Assembly: GCA_027596075.1 (NCBI GenBank)
Contig: JADGJC010000028.1
Location: 124,001-188,000, forward strand
Direction of reading: 5' to 3'
DNA: 64,000 nucleotides
Source: Rhizophlyctis rosea
Taxonomy: Eukaryota > Chytridiomycota > Chytridiomycetes > Rhizophlyctidales > Rhizophlyctidaceae
Shown: in pieces, positions 24,749-36,033 of the stretch
How the letters are laid out: each line of letters opens with the position of its first letter
Position numbering within the stretch: the stretch's first letter is position 1
Position numbers and translations under genes: made by a program
Notes under the pieces: generated by a model
The model's input: the letters and a program-made list of their open reading frames with translations, nothing else
Told to the model about the DNA's origin: nothing
Databases searched by the model: none

Positions 24749-26402
24749 ATGGAGTCAGAAACTTCGTGCGTATATGGTCTCAAACACCAAGTACGCACTT
24801 TCTTCCTGAATTCCTATTGCTGGTTGACTAATCAACTTGTTCAGGGCAGGTGCCTTGTTCCCCAATTCGGAGAACAAGAGCGAAACCGCTTCCTTGTAGG
24901 GACGTTAGATCTACGACAGGATAATGAGGTTGGCGGCATACCTTCGATTTGACGCGTCAAACTGGAAGACGCTCATATGCAATGGCAGTTGCATCTTCTA
25001 GACTTTGACGAGGATGAGTTCGAAATCACCAGCGCAGTATTTCGTCACCCAGGCGAAATATGGGCGATATCTTCCTGTCCAGGAGACTCCTCTTTAGCAT
25101 TCACGTGTCACAAAGAAGGTATATCTGGTCATGACCATAACGCGCCATTCTGATATGTAACTGACCTATGCAGTTGGGCATAAGGCAATAACAAGCGCAA
25201 GGCCTCTCTTTGGAAATTCGGAGAACTTGATGTGGACGATACCGGACGTCTTAGAAATCAGAATGCAACAATGGACGAGATCTTGACGATAGAGCCAACC
25301 GCTGAGCTGCCCAACATCAGCCGGTAGGGTCTGAATTGTGAATGACTGTTCCAGTGCGCGTAGCCAATGCTGAATGGCCATGCAACAGCGTGATGTGGGA
25401 TCCTTCGGGAGCAAAAGACAAAGTCGTGGCGCTTAGCCACTCCACACTTGCTGTATACTCTCTGGACAGCGGTCTCGCTTCCGCTCAGGTTAGCCACTGC
25501 GCTATGCAGCAACCGGCGACACCATTTTAACGCCAACCCTTAGTTATCAGGAAAGGTGTGGTCACCAGAAGTTGGAGCAGAAGGGGCGTCGAAACGCATA
25601 TATGCATGTGCTTGGAACCCACATGGCGGCGACCAACTGGCATTAGCAGTTGGACGTGCGGTGCAGGGATGGGACATGAAGTCACAAAAGTGAGTAAAAG
25701 GAGAGCCATCGTTGATAGAAATACCTTACCAATTGCCATTTACATAGATCAGCATTCACTATACCCGATGCTCACACCATGAGCATCAAAGACTTGGACT
25801 ATAATTCAAACAAACCATATCAGCTCGCCACGGCTGGGGATGACTGCAGAATACGGTTTTGGGATCTACGACAGACGAATGCGCCGATTAAAGATATATC
25901 CGATCATACCCATTGGTGAGGCATTCGAAGTTGGTGCAGCGGCCTCCAGCAGCATAAAAGCAATGAGGAGTGAAGACTGATATCTGTGCACATCAGGGTA
26001 TGGAGCGTCCGCTTCAACCGGTTTCACGATCAACTCTTCCTGTCGTCCAGTTCAGATTGCCGTGTGAATCTTCAAAGCATAGTTTCAATATCATCTGCGC
26101 CTTTTGGAGACGATGTTAGTGAAGATGAGGCAGATGAAACTCCTCCTGGTTCGACTGATAGTGCAAGTGATGAATTTTCAGGGTGAGCATTTAAGGCAAT
26201 TCACGCCAGCATATATCATTGACTTCTTCCCTTCAGTAAACCTGTCGATGGTTTGGTTGCTACATATGATCCACATGAAGATAGTGTCTATTCCGTCGCA
26301 TGGAGTAATGCCGACCCTTGGATTTTTGCCTCGCTATCGTACGATGGCAGAGTAGTCGTCAACATGGTTCCGAGAGAACATAAATACAAGATCATCCTGT
26401 AA
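24749..26402 (+). CDS. EIPR1: EARP/GARP-interacting WD40 protein EIPR1 (TSSC1)
   Basis: WD40 propeller that binds the EARP and GARP tethering complexes and promotes retrograde and endosomal recycling traffic. Around eight exons. Recognisable pieces in order: ATG at 24749 with [69 protein letters not shown], then [19 protein letters not shown] with [29 protein letters not shown], the family marker VSISSAPFG followed by an acidic loop, and [16 protein letters not shown], ending [11 protein letters not shown]. The order and the SSAPFG-acidic insert match animal TSSC1 closely. The first exon is short, ending at a GTACGC donor. It converges on PRE2, 164 nt away. Confidence 0.9.
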
Positions 26403-26566
26403 TGCAATGCACGAATCTCCGTACGAAAACGACGGCGCTGTTTTGATATTCAAGTTCATTGTATTGATAGCGAGAAAATACACTGTTTCGGGTGAGTTCA
26501 TACAAGGGGAGGTTTGGGCTGCTCTTGGTACTGCAAATGAACGGATGAGACATCATTCCAATACCG

Positions 26567-27686
26567 TCAAAATCTTCGTTTTCGGCTCACCTGGTAATGC
26601 AAGTCTGTAACATCCGTCTGGCTGATGAATTCCCATCCATCTTCCTTGACGTGATACACTGAGAAGTGTGTTGATTATTACAATCTGTGAAACTGATTAG
26701 AATGACGAGCTCCCTTACCATTCACACAACCACCAGAGTAAGCATCTAAATTGAAAAACAAAGGTTGGTATACGAAGAGGCAACCAACAACACCCGAGCA
26801 TAGACCCCACCTCTGAATGTCGCGTGGTAAATAGCCCTTCGTCCCAACTCGATCGCCTCCGCCACCTCCAAATCGTATCGATAACCCGAGTCCAAAACAC
26901 CATATGCCCACGTCGAACCAGATCCCACAGAGAACATGTCGCCCTTCAGACGTTGACCGTCAGAATCAACGTAGTAAAGACCCGGTCCTTGCTTGTCCCA
27001 TCCTGTCACCATGGTACCCTGTAAACATTGTTACTGCTAGCTGCAAATCCAAAATCGTCGCCCTGAAGCACGCCTACCATTGACAGACCCATTCCCTTGT
27101 AAGCGTAGACCATGTTTGACAACAGCTTTGAAGCAGCAGCAACCGAGATGCGCTCCTTATTCCTCAACTCGTATAGTCTGCAACGCCGGCCCAGCTCACG
27201 CTCCCAGTATGAACAGTCAGCAGCACCACCGGCCATGGTACCAAGAAGGTACGGGTTGATTTCAATGACCTTCTTCACGGTTTGAGAGGCTGTGGGAGTC
27301 GTCAGCGCTTATGTTCACTCGTTTTGCAAATAGTGCATCATACCGATGTAGCTTCCGCCAGTCGCACGAGAGTCTACCGCCACGATAACCCCCTTTGCGA
27401 ATTTGAAAGCCAAAGTGGTAGTTCCTTTCGCGATTTTGATCCTGTTTGCTGCAGCTTCACTGGTTTGGTACTTCATGAAAGCTATGGGCTGCGTTTGAAG
27501 TGTTAGTTTCTGCATCGGACACGTGGAGGATCTTCAGTCGCGGTTGGGAGGACTTACGTCGGCGACGTTGGGAATGGAAAAAGTGGGTTGGGCCAAACTC
27601 TTGGCGAGGTCCATGCTGAGTCCGTCATCATCCACGGGGATGTCCTCGATGGACGAAGAGGCGTTCAGGAAGTCTAGTTTCACCAT
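26567..27686 (-). CDS. PRE2: 20S proteasome subunit beta 5 (chymotrypsin-like)
   Basis: Catalytic beta-ring subunit of the 20S core. ATG at 27686 opens a propeptide ([15 protein letters not shown]...), and after one intron the sequence reaches [15 protein letters not shown], where cleavage would expose the nucleophile Thr1. The catalytic Asp17 lies in [11 protein letters not shown], and Lys33 in QTVKKV. Then [19 protein letters not shown], the [17 protein letters not shown] block and [14 protein letters not shown] are all beta-5 type. The last intron starts GTAAGG and ends TTCTCAG; joining gives [18 protein letters not shown] and a stop at 26567. Five to six exons. It is head to head with PRE7, 218 bases between start codons. 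Confidence 0.95.
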
Positions 27687-27904
27687 GTTGGAATATTGTG
27701 TTTAGATGGAATTGGAGAGCAAGGAACCGCAACATCGACCTCTGGTGAAGTTTCCAATAAATGCTGGCAGGGGTTGCGCGACACGTGATGAACGCCAAGC
27801 GCCACATCAAACTTGTGAACCAGGGTGTTTTGTCTTGACCATTTGGTCCCTTCCCCAAAATTACTCACGCAATCATCAATTCGAAAACAATCTTCACAGG
27901 CAAA
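27687..27904. promoter_or_regulatory. Shared bidirectional promoter of two proteasome genes
   Basis: Only 218 bases separate the start codons of PRE2 (-) and PRE7 (+), so both promoters must lie here or overlap the genes. A palindromic CACGTG-containing site (GACACGTGATG, about 27780) sits near the middle. The yeast Rpn4 element GGTGGCAAA is not present in exact form. Regulation in common is inferred from layout, not shown. Confidence 0.6.
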
Positions 27905-28907
27905 ATGCTTCACCAATATCAGGAACACTCTGCTTCCCCCGTCAAAGCTCCCGTGGAACACCGGTTCTCCCCATATACAGATAACGGCGGGTATGGCATT
28001 GCGATTTGCGTTCGTGCTGCTCAGCAAAATCGATTTCTTACCTCCACCATATAGTACCTCCCTGGCAATTGCTGGCGAGGACTTTTGCGTCGTTGCTGGC
28101 GACACTCGGCAAAGTGAAGGATATCACATCAACTCGCGCTACCAGCCAAAAGTCTTCCAACTGTGAGTTATTCTTCCGCCCACACCACGTGAAGACTGTC
28201 AGGTTTTTGGACTGAACGTTTTCGCAATCAGCTCAAATGGCTCTGTGTTGGCCACGGGAGGAATGTATGCTGATGCGGTTACACTGGTCAAGCGGCTCGA
28301 GCAGCGTTTGGAGGTAATTGGCATGACCTTACCATCTTACACACCCGATTCCCGAAGCTGATGGGCTTCTTTCAGTGGTATTTCCACCAACACGAGAAGG
28401 TCATGAGTGTGGACGCACTAGCTCAAATGCTGTCAGTTATCCTGTATCACAAGCGGTTCTTCCCATACTATGTGTGGAACACTTTGGGGGGAATAGACGG
28501 TGAAGGTGCGTGAAATGGGTAATGGTGGATTTCATAGTTCATATTATTGACATACAGCAGGCAAGGGTTGCGTTTTCAGCTACGATCCCGTTGGAAACTA
28601 CGAAAAGCATCACTGGAACTGCACTGGATCGGCTGGTCACCTCATTCAGCCATTCTTGGACAACCAGGTATGAAACGCCTGAGGAAGGTTCATTGTGTCC
28701 AAGACTAATGTTTTCCATCAGATTGGGTTCAAGCACATGCAGGGTGTGCAACGCCGCTTCCTGCAACCGGAAGAAGTCGCCAAGATCGTGAAGGACGCCT
28801 TCACTTCAGCAACAGAGCGGGACATCTACACTGGAGACTACGTGGAGATTTTCATAATTCGGCGAGAAGGAGTTCATATGGAGCGGTTAGCCCTGAAACG
28901 CGATTAA
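27905..28907 (+). CDS. PRE7: 20S proteasome subunit beta 6 (PSMB1 type, non-catalytic)
   Basis: Structural beta-ring subunit. The first exon ([13 protein letters not shown]...) ends at GGCGG|GTATGG and rejoins as [21 protein letters not shown]; the family segment around [10 protein letters not shown] fixes the reading. Following exons give [33 protein letters not shown], a helix with [46 protein letters not shown] and finally [19 protein letters not shown] and LALKRD at 28907. The wording is that of beta 6/PSMB1 rather than other beta subunits. About six exons with short introns. It is tail to tail with PTH1, 152 nt apart. Confidence 0.95.
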
Positions 28908-29059
28908 GTGTTTGACCTTACCTTGTACCATAGCCACAAAGCAATAAACAGTTTGAACGCCATTTGAAGAGAGTTGAGGTATCGTGGGAACATGGATCAT
29001 TGCAGACAATAGGATCTTTGGGGACAGCAACCAGGTCACAGTTGGGGCGGGTGAAGATG

Positions 29060-29892
29060 CTATGAGTGACGAAATATCTCTTTGAGCAACGTCTTTTCGA
29101 AGTCGGGGAACGCATTTGACTTCAACAGAAATTGATCATTGTCCGGGATGGCGGATAGGACGAACTTCGCAACTAATCCTGGATCTTTCGATTCCGGTCT
29201 TCCAATCCCCATCCGTAATCGTCGATATTCCTATGTCAAACGAATGAGCATTGTGCGTGATCTCCATGTGGAGGGATCTTGCTCTTACGTCTGTTCGTAG
29301 ACTTGCTGTGATGGATTTCAGACCGTTATGACCTCTGGAATGGATCCAGTTAGTTTATCACTTCGTGGATCAGAAGCCACAGCGAACATACCCTGCACTC
29401 CCTCCTCTCTTCAATGACACCTTCCCTATATCGAGCTCCAAATCGTCATGCACAACAAAGATTTCGCTTGGATGGAACTTATACTCCTTTGCTGGTACCA
29501 TGAGTAAGGCGGCTGTTGCGAAGCGCCGGACTTTCCAACTTACCAGCTGCCAGGACAGGTCCGCCAGAAAAGTTCATGAATGTTTTGGGCTTCATGAACA
29601 CGACATACGCTGATTGTTCCTCGTCCTCTTTCGGCTGATCGGGCGCTGTATTTGATTCTTCTTTTGCCAGTGACTTTTTTCTTGTACTTGTTGGTGGGTC
29701 TTTTGGTCTTTCTACTAGCCCCTCGGCCAAGTATCCGTTCAAGTGCCTGTCCAGTGCCCAGCCATCAGGACCAACAAGAGATTCCACAAGGTGGTTGAGA
29801 GCCAGGTAGCCTACACTATGCCGTGTATTTGGAGAAAGGTGGTTGCCAAGTCCTATAACGAGAGCGCGTTTGACAGACATAGCGTTTACCAT
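29060..29892 (-). CDS. PTH1: Peptidyl-tRNA hydrolase, bacterial (Pth1) type
   Basis: Releases tRNA from prematurely dropped peptidyl-tRNA; in fungi usually mitochondrial. The start is VIGLGNHLSPNTRHSVGYLA, containing the substrate Asn and the catalytic His. Next come FMKPKTFMNFSG, and after one intron IFVVHDDLELDIGKVSLKRGG with the active-site Asp. A second intron rejoins as GGSAGGHNGLKSI, and the last exon gives EYRRLRMGIGRP. The C-terminus ends IFRHS at 29060. Either ATG 29892 or ATG 29880 could be used. An insert of about 40 residues rich in K, E, S and T (around residues 58-95) separates the substrate-binding helix from the MKPKTFMN strand and is not usual for the family. It diverges from the AsnRS gene by 146 nt. 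Confidence 0.92.
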
Positions 29893-30038
29893 TAAAAAGA
29901 TGAAGGTGAAATTCAGAGGAGGCGGAAATCCCAAATGAAATGGGATCAAAATCCCATCGCATGTGGCTTGGACAGGTCATGTGAATCATCGCGTCGTGTC
30001 CAAAATAGCTTCCAATCTTACCACCCTTTTCAACTTCA

Positions 30039-31784
30039 ATGTTCCTCAAGCCGCCATCTACAATTGCCGGTCGGCACTGCAAGCTCTCCAGAGCTTGTCA
30101 GGCGGTCCATAAGGGGCACCAACGTCGTAGTGTAGCAACTTCACCAAAGAACGTCTATACCTTTCCCACATCCACTATTCACAACGTCCTTTCCGCACCA
30201 CAAGACTCCTCTCCGACAACCATTCACGGATGGATACGTTCCGTGAGAACGCAAAAAAGCCATGCGTTCGTGGAGATTAATGATGGATCGACAATACGCG
30301 GTCTCCAGCTGTTAATGAAGCCTGAAGAGGCAAGCAAGTGCGTTGCGAGAAATGCGCGATAGTCCTCAAGCCACCTTGTTTACACAATTTTTACAACAGG
30401 CTACATACAGGCTGCAGCGTGCGAGCGACGGGTCTACTTGTCAAAAGTCCGGGAAAAGAGCAGGCAATCGAGCTGAAAGTGGATCAATGTGAAGTACTGG
30501 GCGAATGTGATCCAGATGTATGTGATGGACGCGTTGTTCTTGCCCCTGCCAGGATCTAACATTCAGATTAGACCTATCCTTTGCACAAAGGGCGCTTGCC
30601 CTTGGACTATTTGAGAGAACACGCGCACCTTCGCTCACGGAGTAAGACGTTTGGAGCGCTATGGCGGGTTCGGAATGCTACAATTCTGGGAGTTCAGCAC
30701 TTCTTTCAGGTTTGATTCTCTCGTTGCTATTCAACACCGAAAATTGAGCACCAACTGTCAATGCTTGCTCCAGACACATCAATTCCTACAAGTACATACA
30801 CCTTTAATCACATCCAATGACTGCGAAGGAGCAGGAGAAGTCTTCCGAGTCCTAAGCAACGAATCCCTCAAATCCTACACCGAACAACAACCCACCCACA
30901 ACAACACCCCCCAATCAAACCAACCACTCCCCACCACACCTCCATCCCCAACCGAATTCTTCTCCCACCCAGTCTACCTCACCGTCTCCGGCCAACTCCA
31001 CGCCGAAATGCTCGCCTCAGCCCTCTCCCGCGTCTACACCCTCGGCCCAACCTTCCGCGCCGAAAAATCCATCTCTACCCGCCACCTCGCAGAATTCTGG
31101 ATGCTGGAAGCCGAGATGGCGTTCATTACCTCGACAGACCAACTACTCGACTTCATGGAAGCGCTTGTGAAGCATGTTGCTGCTTATGTGCGACGGCATT
31201 CAAGGGAGGATTTGGGGTTTTTGGGTTCGTTTGTGGATAAGACGTTGGAGGCGCGGTTTGAGAGTCTTGTTGGGGAGGGCCCTAAGCCGTTCAGGAGGAT
31301 CACATATACGGAGGCGGTGGAGATTTTGAGTAAAGTTAAGAGGCAGTGGGAATTCCCTGTAGAATGGGGATTGTCATTACAGGCGGAACATGAGCGGTAC
31401 CTGACGGACGAGTATTTCAAGGCACCAGTGTTTGTAACCGACTACCCAGCGAGCTTTAAACCCTTTTACATGCGGGACTCGGAAGGCACCACACCTCCTG
31501 GCAAGGAAACGGTGGCGTGCGTGGATCTGTTAGTGCCGAAGATTGGGGAGTTGGCGGGTGGTTCGTTGAGGGAAGATGATACTGAAAAGCTGATTGAGAA
31601 GATGAAGGCTGCTGGGTTGGATCTTGAAGAGTATAGTTGGTATATTGATTTGCGGAGGTATGGCAGTGTGCCGCATGGTGGGTTTGGGATTGGGTTCGAG
31701 AGGTTGTTGGGATATTTGACTGGAGTGGGCAATGTGAAAGACTTGATTGCGGCCCCCAGATTTTATCAGCATTGTAAATATTAG
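30039..31784 (+). CDS. Asparaginyl-tRNA synthetase, mitochondrial type
   Basis: Class II synthetase charging tRNA-Asn. The N-terminus from ATG 30039 is basic and Ser/Thr-rich (MFLKPPSTIAGRH...), fitting a mitochondrial presequence. The OB-fold anticodon domain follows (TTIHGWIRSVRTQKSHAFVE). After short introns comes HLRSRSKTFGALWRVRNA, then THQFLQVHTPLITSNDCEGA. Motif 2 is visible as TFRAEKS and motif 3 as GGFGIGFERLL. Other markers are HLAEFWMLEAEMAF and FFSHPVYLTVSGQL. The C-terminus ends RFYQHCKY. A low-complexity insert (Q/T/N/P-rich) occurs where other mitochondrial AsnRS have a loop before the catalytic strand. About 500 residues, like SLM5/NARS2. Convergent with ANP32. Confidence 0.92.
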
Positions 31785-31984
31785 ATGTAATGGATGGAAT
31801 AGAATTTCTTCGTCTGTGGTGATGAATGTGGTTCACGCCTGACCGTGCCATATCATAATGGCCGTATCAGATGCACATTGGTTTGCACATTAAATACCGT
31901 TTGTTATTCACATTATGCTTGGTTTGCACACGATGAGCTTGTCTCAACTCCCCTGTTGATGCGTGTCCGACCCCTTCGGACACA

Positions 31985-33726
31985 TCATGACTTGTGTCGC
32001 TTGGCGCCTGGTTCGTCCAACCAATCGTCGTTCAACCCGCCCAACTGGGAGGGAGGATCATTGATGGTAAGACAGAATGCCATGAAGCAAACTGACACGC
32101 AGCAAATATCTCACCTGATCATCCCCACCATTCAAAAACGCCTCCATTCCCAAATCCAGAGGATCTTGTTCATCCCTCTTCCGCTTCCCTTGCCCGTCGT
32201 AATCGCCTTCTTCTTCGTCAACGAAGTCAAAGTCTGGTTCGTCGGGACCGGGGGTAAAGTCAAAATCGTGTGCGTCATCACCGAGAGGCTGGAGTAGGGA
32301 TTTCTTTGTTAGCGTACTGTCCCAGCGGTCACATAGGTGGCCCATACTATAAGCCTTACCTGATGAGATAGCAAGGCATCAAGGGCAACGTTGTTGTCGT
32401 CATACCCGTCCTAATATGAAGAATGTGGTTGAGTATCATGGTAAATATCGATCACGATAGCGTAATCCCTCACCTCTTCGTCCTCGTCCTCATCATTCGC
32501 ATACGATGTTACGGCATGATTTGATGGCAGGCCTTTCCCCCCGGTGGTATGATGCACGGTGGATGGGCCAGCATCATCCCCAGCTTCATCGTATTCCTCC
32601 TCTTCTTCCTCCTCCTCTTCCTCCTCGTCCTCATCATCATCTTCACCTTGCGGCTCTTCCTCCTCCACTTGCTCTTCCTCCTCCTCTTCTTCACCCTCCG
32701 CATCCTCGTCCTCCCCTTCCTCCTCCACCTCCCCCTCCCCTTCCGCATCTACACTCTCCTCTTCGTCCTCCCCCTCCACTTCCTCCTCCGAGTACTGCCC
32801 GTCGTCCCCTTCCTCTCCTTCCTCCCCGTCTTCGGAATACTCTTCGACCTGTGAGGCGTCCCGCGATGCGACATCACCTTCGTCATCTGATGCAACGAGG
32901 AATCAGCACGATGGATCAAATCCTACATCATCAGTTTGTGGAAGGAACCAACCTTCAGCCTCACCATCATCGTCTTCGTATTCATCAAGGTCAGCTTCTT
33001 CGTCTTCGTCGTCTTCTCCTTCTTCGTCATCGTACTCTTCAACGGTGTTGCCTTGCCTGTATGACATGTCAGCTTTGATGGAGGTGGCATCATTAGGGAT
33101 GCTTGACTCTTACCTGTCGGTGTCATCCAGCAGCTCAAGGTTCGGGAAGGCGGAGAAGACTTTGGATTGGTATTCGGGTGCAGATGCAATGGGACATTGG
33201 AGCAGGCTGAGCCGTTTTAGGTTGGGAAGAGATTGCTAATTTGACCGACGATTCGACGTTAGATGTTGCCACTAGGCACTCATAACTCGCCATCATATCT
33301 CCATTAACTGATACAAACCAATGGGTTCAAACATTCATAGTCCGATATTCTGTTGCCCCCAAGATCCAGGAAGACTAATTCCGTGATACCCGCCAATGCC
33401 TCCAATCCCGCTCGTATTTTGTTGTCTGTAAGTGTCAACTAAAACAGGAAGAGAGAAGGTTAAGTCCCAAAACGAAGAGGTAAAATCATGATATGGTCCA
33501 GTCCAACCTTCTGAAGGTTCGGTAGGCTTGGGAAACCTTCCAAGGAAGTAAGACCGCAGTTGGACAAACTAATAACATTCACGTTTTGGTAATCGGAAAG
33601 AGGATGAAAGACGCCTGCGTGCTCAGCAGGTGGGGTGAGAAGTTGCGAAATGGCGGCGATCTTCTGGTTGTCGAAGATTAGGGAGGACACGGTGAGAGGA
33701 TCCGTGTGACTCAGCAGCTCTGCCAT
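31985..33726 (-). CDS. ANP32-like acidic leucine-rich nuclear phosphoprotein
   Basis: LRR plus acidic-tail protein of the ANP32 family, a histone-binding chaperone and phosphatase-inhibitor type nuclear factor. ATG 33726 begins MAELLSHTD. Leucine-rich repeats follow (VISLSNCGLTSLEGFPSL, ALAGITELVFLDLGGNRI, SLPNLKRLSLLQCPI), then the LRR cap with YQSKVFSAFPNLELLDDTD. The remaining half is almost entirely Asp/Glu. Near the end it reads DPDEPDFDF-like acidic/aromatic patches, KRKRDEQDPLDLG, and a last exon rejoined through GTGAGA...CCTCCCAG that gives WLDEPGAKRHKS and a stop at 31985. The basic KRKR and AKRHK groups look like nuclear localisation signals. About eight exons. Frame choices in the acidic stretch rest on uninterrupted acidity. 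Confidence 0.85.
32560..32870. repeat. Low-complexity GAG/GAA-GAT repeat (coding, minus strand)
   Basis: Dense TCC/CTC/TCA triplets on the plus strand, encoding the Glu/Asp tail of the ANP32-like protein on the minus strand. Because of the triplet bias all frames look open, so Ser-rich or Pro-rich plus-strand reading frames here are artefacts. Confidence 0.85.
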
Positions 33727-34731
33727 CTCGGTAGTAGTTGTTTTGGAGAACGCGAAGTGTACGGGCAAAGGGTGCGTAGGTAATATGGATGATGGGAAGG
33801 GCGCAAAGCGGTGGGGACTGTGCTGAATAATAGGCCTTGGAAGGAAAGAGAAAAATTCAAACAGCCCAATGAAAAGCAGGCTTTATCGTCAGGATCAATG
33901 AAGATGCGATCAAGAGAAATGTGAAAGAGAGACGGTTCCCAAACGAACAGCCAGGCTTCAAATACAGGCAAATCAAAACAAGCGTGGGGGATAGAGACAA
34001 GTAAGCTGTATTTATGCAATCCTCAAAACAGATACACGGGACATGGATGGCAATCACGACAGAAATCCAGCAGGTTCTTTCACACCTACAACCCAGTAAC
34101 CCATCCAAAGCGGGGTAAGAAATAGAGGACCGGGGGAATGGGTGGTGCTCACATCCGCCGCTCCATCGCCTTATCCTCCCATCCCCTTTCGCTCTACAAT
34201 ACTCACCCACCAATAGAAGATACAAAGCGCACTTTTTCCACAGGGAAACCGAGGAAATTTCCCCCATTCCCTCACGAAAACTTGGGTGCGCGTCCAATTG
34301 GGGGGGAATGCGTGAGCTTTGGGTGTGATTGCCAAATGACATGCATCCCGCCCTCCGCCGAAGCAAATTTCGAGGGTCAACGGCCCAGGTGTCACCGTAT
34401 CACGTCGCACAACTGTTACACAAATGTATCCCTTGTGGTCTCTAAATGGATCCAACTATTCGGTACGCGCAGCTTCAATCTAAATACACTCCCAATATGG
34501 CGTCATGTGTCAGAATGACTCAGGTACAAACAGCCTTGCTTACCCGAGCCACTTCGCAGCACTCTGTGATATTTTTGGGTTGTGCTGCCCCTCCAATGCG
34601 TTTCATTGTTTACCCGAATTCCCATCAAGTTCCCACCCATCAGCAACACCCACTTTTCCTTCTTATCATAAGCACGTTTTTGTCTGCACTGAAGCGCACA
34701 ATAGAACCTTTCTTAGCAAAGTATCCTTGCT
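33727..34731. other. 1-kb divergent intergenic region
   Basis: Between the starts of the ANP32-like gene (-) and the Pol III subunit gene (+). No coding region recognised; short open frames have no resemblance to families. It presumably holds two promoters and possibly a 5' leader intron. A run of eight G at about 34300-34307 is the only compositional peak. Confidence 0.4.
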
Positions 34732-35724
34732 ATGAGCCGTGGGGGAGGACGCGGTGGATGGCGCGGCGGTCGTGGAAGGGGCGGGTTTCAGCGCGGGCCT
34801 GACATGCCAGATGATATTGTCATCCAATACAGAGAAGAACCGCTATTTCCTGTAAGTCATTGGACCGCGCAGTAGCCCGCTCATGCGCCTTGAGGCTTTC
34901 GCCATGCCAGTTTAATGGCCATATCGCTGACTTAGCGAATGCTTTTGCAGGAATTTACTCCTGACCCTTTCCGTGAGCTATCTCAATACGAAGAAGAGCT
35001 ATTCGAAATAGCGAATGACTACAAAAAGAAAGTGAAGGATCTTCCATACTACCTAGAGCTTCCTCCTCCAAAACCAGGTTAGAATACGCCCGGAATCAAT
35101 TCACTCAGCAGAGATGTTGACTCACGAATTTCGACTGTGGCAAAAACAGATATTGAACGATACTCCGATCGATTCAAAAATAACCGCGAACGCAGCAAGC
35201 TAAAATCTCTAGTCAATGTTCCAGCGAATCTTGCCTTCTTTCCGCAAGAGCTGCATTCAGTAAAGGATCCATCGAAGCGGACGAGTATGTAACGGATCTA
35301 CAGCTTGTACCGGTGAAATAGATCACTAACTTTTATGAACTTCCAAATCAGTGTCCAAAAAGGTGAAGGGGGGGCTCGATCTTAAACGGCTAGAAGCCCT
35401 CGAGAGGGAGGAGGCGGACGGCAAAGGCGATGAGGTGAGTATCTGCCTCTGCGTATCCAAGTTGCGGACTGTTTGTACGGCTGGCAGCGGAACATTGATG
35501 ATGTGAATAGGAGGTTGTGGACGAAGAGCAAGAAGAAGAGATGATAATGGACGAGGAGGAGGAGGATGCATTGGAAGACGACAATGACTATGCGGTTGGG
35601 AATTACTGGGATGACGATTATGATGCTCTGGATGACGGGGGAGGGGCATCAGGAGGTAAGTCACGCCCTTGCCTCAGAAAGTTTATGCGCTCAATTGATC
35701 TGCTTTCCAGGCGAGGAGTATTAA
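34732..35724 (+). CDS. RPC31: RNA polymerase III subunit RPC7 (Rpc31)
   Basis: Subunit of the Pol III initiation heterotrimer (with RPC3 and RPC6). Exon 1 begins with the family-typical glycine/arginine run (MSRGGGRGGWRGGRGRGGF) and IVIQYREEPLFP. Exon 2 has FTPDPFRELSQYEEELF and YYLELPPPKP, exon 3 IERYSDRFKNNRERSKLKSL, exon 4 VKGGLDLKRLEALE, and exon 5 is strongly acidic (EEQEEEMIMDEEEED) with NYWDDDYD. A final intron leaves a micro-exon that completes GGEEY and the stop at 35724. Gly-rich start, central polymerase-binding part and acidic tail are the diagnostic layout. About 200 residues, as usual. Confidence 0.88.
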
Positions 35725-36033
35725 GGCTCTATCGGGAGATAGCATCCAATTGCTGAAACCAAAATGCACATACAGCACATGATAATTGTAAATAATGCTA
35801 TTAGGCCAATAGGCAAAACTTGAAAATGGTCGTAAATGGGATGCTGTGGCGCAGGCTTGCTGCGCAAATGTCAAGTCACTTTCTCCGCCTTGCTGCTCAC
35901 AACCCTGTTGCCCCGTCACCTTGTTTCATATGTTCTCAACCACGTTTGAAGTTATTTCCCACCTAGAATAAAAGGTGGAGACAACTATTTGCACACTTCA
36001 CTTCCTTGTGGTCTTATCAGTTTGTTCCTCAAT
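35725..36033. other. Intergenic, same-strand spacing
   Basis: 309 bases between RPC31 and the following plus-strand gene. AT-rich in the first half (3' flank). No feature recognised beyond the presumed promoter of the downstream gene. Confidence 0.4.

Noticed and set aside
32506..33239. Long plus-strand serine-rich or proline-rich open frames opposite the ANP32 acidic tail
   Set aside because: They are the complement of GAG/GAA/GAT codon runs; triplet bias keeps all frames open. LRR and acidic-tail exons on the minus strand explain the region.
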